DNA of 64,000 bases from Ridgeia piscesae (lineage: Eukaryota; Annelida; Polychaeta; Sabellida; Siboglinidae). The translations under genes and the position numbers were made by a program. The stretch lies in assembly GCA_025642075.2 (NCBI GenBank), contig JAODUO010001614.1, positions 7,501-71,500 on the forward strand, in the 5' to 3' direction. Within the stretch, counting starts at the first letter, position 1. Each line of letters begins with the position of its first letter. Shown piece after piece: positions 55,525-64,000 of the stretch. The notes beneath the pieces were generated by a model. It ran no database searches, was not told where the DNA came from, and worked only from the letters and a program-made list of their open reading frames with translations.

Positions 55525-55690
55525 GCCGTCATTTTAACCAAACTTATGCAAGAGCCACGATGTTGTGCCTATTCCTACGTTTTAGCATACGGGCAAGAAC
55601 ATAGTACTGGTATATACTTGTACTGCCTTAATTATACGTGAAATAAATACATGTATTGTTTCAACATTACGAGGAATTAAAAGTAAGCAT
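55525..55690. repeat. Left inverted repeat flanking the 55.8-59.1 kb gene
   Basis: Matches 59660-59500 in reverse. Shared landmarks are GCAAGAGCCACGAT, CCTACGTTTTAGC…ACATAGTACTGGTATATA and GAAATAAATACATG. Confidence 0.7.
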
Positions 55691-55782
55691 TCACATCCAA
55701 ATAATTTGTTCTTATAAAATAAAAATCGACACCATTTTACAATATCACGGCTACCGGGATGTAACGCGAACTAATAAAGAGA

Positions 55783-58700
55783 ATGCTCGTATTAACTTTG
55801 CGCAGCTGTGGCCATGGACATGGACATGGTGTATCTCACAGTGAACCACCCGTGCGTAGACGTAGGTCTCAACAGCTTCAAATAGACTTGAAAACACACT
55901 GCTTGTTTTGCGCCGAGGAGTGTCTGCCTGCAGATCCCAAACATCCTGATAGATATAAGCATTTCAACCTGTGTGAGACGGTAGAGATGCTCGGTATGAA
56001 GACATTCAAAGACAGTGTACTGGACAGCAGTGCGCGTAGAAATGATGAATGGGATTATCAGGTTGATGTAAGAATCCGCGGGGAAGCAGGTCTGATTAAG
56101 GCTGAAGCCCGATATCATAATTTATGCTACGATAGATTATATAAACTTCCTTGTGCGAGTTGTACACGTAGGTGTGTCAAACCTAGCCATGTAGATGCTG
56201 CTCTCGCCTCATGTATTGATTATATGTAAGCGAAGCGTACTGTCACTCACACCACTGGTGAATTGTATGATAACTATTGCAGTGCCGGTGGTCAGCTCAC
56301 AAAGAAACTATTGCTTGCTAATCTCTGTGATTACTTTGGTGAGGAGATCGTTGTTTTACACATTGAGGGTTGTGCATCTATTGTCGGTTTCACCGATGGT
56401 GTAGGCAAGACAGTGAAGGTGGTCAAGTATGACGGTGTAGATGATGAGAGTGTAGAAACTAGTACGTAGGGTGAAAGCTGAAGCTCTAGCACTTCATCGT
56501 AGCAATGATTACGATCTAAGCCAGTTCGCATTTGAGAAGACAGTTGCCAATACATGTCCTTCTTTGCTAGCATTAGTTTCTCAATTAGTATCCAATAGAA
56601 ATTTAAATAAATCAGCAGCAACCATATCACAGTGCATTCAACAGCACATTTCCAACTCCACAAATCAAACCACTTTTGGTCTTGCTGTGAAGTTACATCT
56701 TAAGTTTGGTAGTTCAGAATTGATAAAGTTGCTCAACGTTGTGATGGAACGGTACACAGGCCCGAAGAAAGTGAACCCCCCTCTTGTGGTATATAGGTCT
56801 GGCCCACCATTCACTGGTGTGTGTGCACTACAGGGAAGTCTAGAACGTACCCAGATCGTGGACACTAAATGGCCCTGATCGCCATACTGCATGATCCAAA
56901 CCCTGTCAAATGAAGAGGTTATAATGCTGCTCTGCCGAGAGTGGAATATTCCCCCAAACCAGCCACTATCTACATGTTGGGTCCTCTGATCGACGCACCA
57001 CCATGAGACCCTGACACTGTTCTCACGACGCTGTCATACGTCGTGAGAACAATCGGTGAACTTGGGATGAAGACCTCATGGGAACCACTGGCGGCATGCA
57101 CACCCTCATGGTGTTCAATGGCTGTATTGGAAACTTTATGAAACCTATTGGTCTTGGCGCTGCATTTAGTGGCTATACGACTTCCTCAAAGATGGTCCCA
57201 AGATATTCGAAGATATCAGTCAGTATCTTGACACAGCTCGGGAACATCCAACCGGCACGCTGTGGGTTGACTGTCTCATACGGCCTACGCTCTTTGCGCA
57301 CATGCTGAGCACGATTGTGATCATCTTTTGCAGCAGCACTGCTACCAGCAAATGCTACCCTACAAAAAAGGTCTATCCAATGTGTCGCAGTCTGCATATA
57401 AACAATTTCATTCTACAGAAACTGCTCTTTTAAAAGTACACAATGACATTAACCTCAACATCGACAATGGAAAAGTTACCGCCCTGACCCTGCTTGACCT
57501 ATCCGCCGCTTTCGACACCATCGACCACAATATTCTCATTACACGTCTATCAACATGATACGGCATATCTGGCACAGCCCTGAGCTGGTTTACTTCATAT
57601 CTTACTGACAGACAGCAAGCCATTAAAATAGGTAACTGCTTTTCAGACATGTTGCCCACGTCATGTGGTGTCCCACAGGGTTCTGTTTTGGGGCCTTTGC
57701 TTTTCACTTTATACACACCTTTAAGCTCTGTTATCCAAGGTCACAACTTAGATCATCACCTTTATGCCGATGACACCCAACTCTACATTTCGTTGACTAC
57801 ACCAGATGCTTGCCGCTCCTTAAACCAGCTCAGGGATTGTCTCCAAGATGTCTCCCTTTGGATGAAAAATAGTAAACTAAAGTTAAATGCAAACAAGACC
57901 GAATTTATCATCATTGGTACCGTAACGCAGCGTGCAAAACTCGACGGCTTTTTCCCGACACATATCCTAAATCAGAGTGTAACACCAGCCCCCTCCGTTT
58001 CAAATCTCGGAGTTAACTTTGACGAAAGCTTCAATTTCAAACAGCACATATCAAAAACATGCCGTTGCTGTCTCTACCATATCCGTGATCTTCGTCGTAT
58101 TCGCAGATTTTTATCACTTTCTGTTGCTAAAACCATCGCGACAGCTCTAGTAAGCAGCAGACTTGACTACTGCAATTCCCTCCTTTACAATACTGCGAAC
58201 AAGGATATTGCAAGACTTCAACGTGTCCAGAACTGCTTGGCAAGGGTAGTTACCCGTTCTCCTCGTTTTTCTAGCTCGGTGCCGCTTCTAAAATCATTGC
58301 ACTGGCTCCCTGTGCATTATCGCATTATTTTCAAGATTTGCACAATATCCTATCAAGCACTCGCATCTAAACAACCAACATATCTAAACTCAATGCTAAC
58401 TCCAGCAAGGAATTCCAGAGAGCTACGCTCAACCAGTAGTAACCCACTTTACATTCCTCGGGTTAAAACGAAAGCTGGGACCCGAGCTTTCTCGGTTGCT
58501 GCACCAACTCTGTGGAATTCGCTTCCTGTCAGTGTCAAGTCGGAAGGTAATATAGTTTCCTTCCGCCGACGTCTAAAAACATATCTCTTTAATGCTGCCT
58601 ATCCTCCTTAGCTTCCTAGAACCTTCGTCCATCCATCAACGACTCACGCACTGTTCTACGTTTACGCAATTGCTTAACCCCTTGGTTTTGTCGCGCCACT

Positions 58701-59103
58701 GAGCTTGATTTTCGAGGATATTGGCGCATAAGAAGTTATTATTATTATTATTACATCTTCGCAGTTGGCCACTGGCAATACGTTAGATACATTATATGTC
58801 ACGTGACGGAAATGCAGCATATGTTGCCAGATGATGCCAAGATGGATCTGTTAGCAGGTGCTCATGTATGTCGTCATAAGCCAGACACATGGAATTATGT
58901 GTCTGCAGACCAGTTTGGAGAGCAAACATACATCAAGAAGGGTAAGATGTCTGGGGTTTGAAGGGATTAACCATGTCAGAAGACCAAGTGGCCATTTGGG
59001 TGGAGTCCTACCCCATCTGTGCCCATGTCACACTCGCCATAGAGTCCATGTACTCAGCTGATGATGAGATGAAGGAGGAGAAACGTAAGGAGAATGGGGA
59101 ATA
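55783..59103 (+). pseudogene. Transposon-associated protein gene, unnamed family, interrupted by a LINE
   Basis: Plus-strand blocks occur in family order. First, Cys-rich THCLFCAEECLPADPKHPDRYK, quoted here only for its C-x-x-C motif (about 55895), with KAEARYHNLCYDRL at 56100. Then LLLANLCDYFGEEIV at 56305, after a stop/frameshift at 56227. Then SLLALVSQLVSNRNL and FGLAVKLHLKFGSSELIKLL (56560-56740). Then MGTTGGMHTLMVFNGCIGNF (57078) and, out of frame, [17 protein letters not shown] (57260). After the LINE come FAAGHWQYVRYI and GAHVCRHKPDTWNYVSADQF (58750-58930). At least four breaks make it dead. The C-terminal E-A-D-T/G-C-D-T part seen at 11991-12646 was not found here. Inverted repeats flank it. 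Function unknown. Confidence 0.5.
57332..58755 (+). mobile_element. CR1/L2-type LINE, 5'-truncated, inserted in the gene above
   Basis: The frame 57328-57558 has [20 protein letters not shown] and [18 protein letters not shown] (motif A), then a TGA (probably from CGA). The 320-codon frame from 57649 has CGVPQGSVLGPLLFTLY, HHLYADDTQLYIS (motif C), KLNANKTEFIIIG, SSRLDYCNSLLYN and FSVAAPTLWNSLP, and ends in a normal stop at 58609. The tail is (ATT)n at 58737-58752. Flanks CATCTTTTGCAG and CATCTTCGCAG look like a target duplication. It is the youngest-looking LINE here. Confidence 0.9.
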
Positions 59104-59499
59104 ACCTTTTCTATGAGAACTTAATGGGAATTATTTATCGTTTAAATACCAATGGTTAATACTGTACATTCTGTCAATGCCCAAATGAAACTTGCCATTG
59201 CAAACAAGTGCTCAGTGTGTATTAACAATTATATAATTGGGTACTTCTGACGTTATACTTTTAAATTGTTGTACCATTTTGTGTCATTTCCCAAGCTTTA
59301 TGTGCTTCTTATCAGCTGTAGTCATATACATATACACGAAGGTACAACTACTAGCCTTCCTGGAAATTAGTCACGATGAATGTTCAATGCTGAAGAGGAA
59401 CTGTAAATATATCTTCGAGCTATTTTCGGTTGAAATGGCGGCGGCCATCTTGAATTTGTGTCACGTGACCATATACATACATCATTGAAAATTATTACA

Positions 59500-59660
59500 T
59501 TAAATTCCTTATATGTTGGTACATTGCATGTATTTATTTCACATATAATTAAGGGAGTACAACTATATACCAGTACTATGTTCTTCCCGTACGCTAAAAC
59601 GTAAGAATAAGCACAAAATCGTGGCTCTTGCATATTTTAGGTTAAAATGACGGCATGAAA
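59500..59660. repeat. Right inverted repeat flanking the 55.8-59.1 kb gene
   Basis: The reverse complement of 55525-55690. Confidence 0.7.
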
Positions 59661-59699
59661 CATTATGATCAACCATTAATACAGGTGTAGTACATGTCA

Positions 59700-61300
59700 T
59701 TACAACATAAATAATAACTTTATTAATAAATATTAACTAAATAACAAACTCAACAGATCAATGCATGACAATGAAGCACAGTTGTCATACTTCACTTGTT
59801 TATGGATTATCGTGAGGTTACAGGTTGGACAAATGCTGTAGGCTCAGTAGAGGCCATTAATAAAATGTTACTGTTTCATAATATTCTGCATTTCAACATG
59901 AACATGATGAAGTAATGTTTATAAACTGTTCACAGTGTTTCGTCATCGACTCCGACATCTCTTGTGCCAAATGCAAGACTGCTTTCTGCGTTACCTTCCA
60001 CAGGGATAAAGTGCAAGATGAAGACACTGCTCACATTCTCCGCCTAACTATGTTCAGTGTAGATATGTGTATTATGTGACACATTCAGTGAGACAAGTTA
60101 TGTAATAAATTAGAAATTAGTATAAGCGGATGATGCATGTGATATATTGAAGCCTTTGTAGGTTCTGTATCTTCACAGTTAACTGACAGGTACAGTTTTG
60201 TTCGAGCAATAAAACAATGTGTTCTTGTCTATTAAAACTGCAGTGTTCATGTCACGTTCACAGGGACTGTATCTTCAGAGAGCGTAGATATGTTGCTGTG
60301 TCATCTTCAGTCAAACGAATCTTGTAGTTATGCATACACGTGTGTAATTTTTCAGGTGCGAGATTTCTGAAATAAAACAATTCAAAGTACATGCAATAAC
60401 TACAATAATTCATCAAGCACATTATGTCAGTATTACTGTATGTCAAGCATTTAAATAAATAATAATTATTAGTAATGTTTTACTGTTTAACATTTCTAGA
60501 AGTAATTGAATTATTATTAATTATAATTAGGAATAGTAGTAGTGATACTTTATTCACAATATGTCATAAAACAGGAGTACACTAAATAGCATGAACAATC
60601 ACCTTAGTAACATAGTGGACCTGTAACAATATAAATAACACACAAATAAATATTAAATACAAGCAAATATATTAGTACGTAGTTCTAGCCTCTAGGCCAA
60701 GTCCAAAGGCCAAGGCAGGTATAAACTGACAGCACAGAATGACAGATGACAGATCGGTTAAACGTAAATGTCATGATTTTGTAAAGGCGCAAAACCATAT
60801 TTTGGGGTCGAAGCACGCCACAAATGTCTTCACCTCTGCTGACATGAATCCCATAGATTAGGTTAAACACAAATTATCTTTATATACACACATATATACA
60901 GAGCTTAAGCCAATAATTTGGTAACACGCTCACGATTCCATCGATACCCACGTGACACAACGCCTACGCTAACTGGGTTAGCAATGATGAAACTTCAAAA
61001 CCTTTGAATGACTCAAAACCATCCTGCGCATCTGCGGGCACCAACAATTTCTTCACCACAGATTAAAATAAACATAACAAATTACCCTAAACACAACATT
61101 TTTCAAGATACCCACACCTATAGTGCTTAAAGGGCAAAAAAAAGGCAACGGTTTCGTATCATACACTTAATAGAGTTTCTACAAACTAACAATTTCCACA
61201 TATATTCAATTTTTTAACGTCAGCGGTTTACTCAGAATGTGACCTTAAAGTCTAAAAATCTAACGAAATCCATGATGTCCTAGACACCACCATCTTAACC
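59700..61300. other. Mostly unassigned; possible zinc-binding exon near 59938-60078
   Basis: After a CTGTTCACAG acceptor-like site at about 59937 the frame reads CFVIDSDISCAKCKTAFCVT, with Cys spacing of a small zinc ribbon (C-x-x-C…C), and stops at about 60078. It may be a transposase-type C-terminal exon. The rest is AT-rich with no feature. Confidence 0.2.
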
Positions 61301-61587
61301 GGTGACGTATTCGTTTGGCTTGGCCTGGCCAATAAGCGCGCGGCATTCTAGGTCTCTGCTGAGGCCGGTCAGCTTCCTGCGACGTCAGTACGCTTGCCTA
61401 CGGCACAACAACATCGAGTCTTCGTTTAGTTGGCGTGACATGTAGCAGCTGCTTAGACCTAAATCTGTGGTCAACAAGTAATTATGAAGTAGACATATAT
61501 CACCAGTTGATGGAACAAGATCCAACAAAACGTCGCCGACCGTCGTCTTCTTAAACCCGGGGCAGGGCTGACAATATTTAGCCATGG

Positions 61588-61664
61588 ATGGACCTAAAAG
61601 CTAAACCGTCGAAGCAACGCATATATCAAGCTGGCCGAGACATCAATGATCAGATCGCAAGAAG
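61588..61664 (+). other. Candidate first coding exon
   Basis: An ATG at 61588 opens MDLKAKPSKQRIYQAGRDIN and runs to a good donor (AAG|GTTAGT) at 61665. Upstream, 61300-61580 is the most GC-balanced, CpG-containing part of the last 4 kb, as expected of a promoter. No downstream exon could be joined in frame (the site near 62782 meets a stop). An upstream out-of-frame ATG at 61584 weakens the case. Confidence 0.25.
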
Positions 61665-61679
61665 GTTAGTATGATGTAC

Positions 61680-64000
61680 TATTTTTTCTGTGTATTTAAT
61701 TGTGTTTTTTGTAGACGTCTAGCACACGTAACGTTTTTGTGCTGTTAAAAGTAGTGTTGACCGCCGTAGACCGGTCATCGATGTGTTGACGATGCCCGAT
61801 GCCGATCGATGACAGCTAATCTGTTTCTATGGTATCACGTCCACATGTGTAAAGACTAAGATATACTTGAACCAAGCTAGGACAATAGCAAAATTTATAT
61901 CATCGCATAATTTAGTACAATGCAGAGTAAATAAGTTAGCCTTTAGAAGAAATTTGAATAACTGAACTTGAACACGACACGTCTCATGGGTGATAATATG
62001 TCATCGGCGGAGGGACCGTGGCCTTGGATTGTCGTTGGCACTTCTTCGTAAATTCAGTAACCGCTCATAGTGACATAGACATTTATTTCCATCGATGTAA
62101 ATGTAGGCTATGTCAGAGTAAGGTGACATTGATTAATACAGCTAGTAAAACTTATGATCAGTGTGTTCAGATATATGCTAAGAAACAATGACAATTTTAT
62201 GATGCTGAAAACTAGAAATTCAGTCAGTATTTATTTAAACATTAAGTTTTTACAAAGTTTTGTTAGTTGCATTTTTCTGTTAGTTTCCAATTATGAGATA
62301 CACATCTGACTATATTTATCATAATTTTATCAAGTTTCTGCATGCACTTTGACACCATGGACACTTTCAAAATTAGTTTCACCTTCGAGTAGCAGTATTT
62401 ATGACTGTTTAATGGCTGGTGGAATTCAATGATTGTTTGAAATCCATGGACAGTTGCTGCATGCATGTTTTAAACTAAATCTTCATTTAAACTACTCATT
62501 TTATCTGCAACAAGTTGTGTTTATTTTGATGTTTTATTAGCTTTTTAGATGTGACGTCGGTATCCACTGGTTAAAGACCTATTGTCACCTGTAAGTGATA
62601 ATTGAAAAAAGATAAGTTTTATTCTAGATAATTATATAGTGAAAATTCATACACTTGATTGATATTGTCTGCTGCATTCTCACAATATGGCTGTGTTTCT
62701 CAATTTCTGGTAATCTCATATGAATAACCAGAGGAAATGCCAATGCAATGAATTATTTCACATTCCTTTGTTGTTGGTTACAGAAAACAGTGATTGTGGC
62801 ATCCACACGCATGTGCACACGCTGCAATTGTTGAGGAAGAAGATACGACAATGTATCTGGAGCAAAGTTCAGCAGCATTCAATGCCCTGCCTGAAGTCAG
62901 TCATCACAGCACGGCACTTTCTGGGAGCCTAGCTCACTAAATTCAGTCATACTGGACAGGTGGAGGTCTATCAGAGTTATCTGCCCCAAGAGACAGCACT
63001 TCTATGAAGGTATGACAGCAGTCGTAACTACAAGGGGACTTTTGCGATAAGAGGACTTTTGCAATAAGTTGCATTTGAATCCTTGCTTATACAGTTCTCT
63101 TCACATTGCACCAAGCTGTATAAATTAGCACATAGTAATTGCAGTATTGCTTCATATTTCTAAGATAATACAGGTATGGCATTTGAATGAACTCCTAGTA
63201 ACTGTGTCATGGGGGGACAAAACACAGCTGTAAACACTTATGAATACAGCTACTTGTGTAATTAATAACTTCTCGGTTTTTGATAAAATAAAATAAATAC
63301 ACGTCATTATCACTGAATGTATTAAAATATAATATAAAAATACAGTCACTGTATATACATGATACAAAGTGAAACATTAAGATTAGAACAACAAGTGATA
63401 ATTGGGAGTGGAATGTGATAGTGGAATTCCTGGTCAATGTGTTGTTATTTAACTGATGGTTACTAATTTGGCTAATGTTTGGTTACTAAAACAATGATTT
63501 CTTACATGATTATCAAATGAAATTACAAAAAATTATTACATGTTTATAATCATGTAGAAAAAGTTTCAAAGTTGTCTAAATACTAATCAGTTAATGCAAG
63601 CACTATATTAATTGTAGGAATGAAATCACGATTGATGTTATCTGCTGTTGCAGGGAATTATCGGCCACGTCTTGTCCCATGCATCCCTGTTAACACAGAT
63701 GTCACCTTCGAGAAACAATGATTAAACTGTAGGTTGCGCAACAGAACTCAAGTCCGACATAACCGTCTACCCATGCTGATGAGCCACATAATCCATGTGG
63801 TGATGGGAAAAGTTACACTGCCACTAATCACTGTACCAACAGGGGTTGCTTGATGGGGGCAAATGTGCCAAAACCGAGTAAGGAAGATATGCATGGCTCA
63901 ATCGTTTTGTACATTAGTCAAGTCTTCGAGAGCAAAGTGATATCCCTTGTGCTGCTCTCCAAGCGAAGACAGGGAACTTTGTCCTGATTAGGTGGCTGAT
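61680..64000. other. Nothing recognised
   Basis: AT-rich sequence. Acceptor-like sites occur near 62780 and 63657, but the frames behind them stop quickly and match nothing I know. Confidence 0.4.

Noticed and set aside
58858..59061. Separate small gene.
   Set aside because: Out-of-frame reading of the C-terminal part of the transposon-associated remnant.

Overview
This window is animal nuclear DNA: intron-split genes with GT/AG borders, LINE, Penelope, Gypsy and MITE relics, a tRNA-derived SINE and very long microsatellites. No bacterial or organellar gene is seen. The mix of expanded fibrinogen-related lectins, a fucolectin-type domain, LamG exons and RTE, CR1/L2, Rex1-like and Penelope elements points to a marine invertebrate, most likely a mollusc or other lophotrochozoan. 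That placement is inference; the species cannot be read from the sequence.

The best genes are two fibrinogen-related (FReD) lectin genes arranged head to head. FREP-A runs leftward (exon 1 at 30414-30078, last exon at 22947-22841). FREP-B runs rightward (exon 1 at about 43328-43522, stop at 53085). Each has five exons with the same intron phases: a leader plus coiled-coil exon, then four exons sharing one fibrinogen C-terminal domain. FREP-B has an open frame of 291 codons including the stop, but its expected ATG reads TTG. FREP-A keeps an ATG, but its last exon runs into a (TATG)n microsatellite and loses the end of the fold. A fucolectin-type (FTP) exon lies between them at about 35978-35816 (minus), and two LamG-like exons lie at 1584-1800 and 2330-2512.

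The strongest structural result is a large inverted duplication. Positions about 6400-10800 match, in reverse, 55045-53500 followed by 44030-41630. The left copy lacks the 9.5 kb that in the right copy holds FREP-B exons 2-5, and it keeps only a broken piece of exon 1 (about 9330-9210). The left arm therefore looks like the remains of a deleted FREP-B paralogue.

Mobile elements by region: 0-6.2 kb, a perfect 1344-bp direct repeat carrying RTE LINE sequence, a SINE and another LINE. 11.4-12.7 kb, a LINE tail and a transposon-associated protein fragment. 14.4-16.1 and 48.0-48.8 kb, two copies of a Rex1-like LINE. 17.8-20.95 kb, a diverged repeat array. 21.3-22.5 kb, LINE and Penelope relics. 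31.9-33.7 kb, an element with long inverted repeats. 35.0-35.8 kb, an L2/CR1 tail. 37.2-41.3 kb, a decayed Gypsy element with both LTRs. 44.2-45.1 kb, a GC-rich palindromic element. 49.04-49.39 kb, a MITE. 55.8-59.1 kb, a diverged transposon-associated gene of a family with no firm name, split by a CR1/L2 LINE. From 59.7 kb to the end little can be supported.

Exon borders were set by reading splice sites, phase and homology between the two FReD genes; no transcript data were available.
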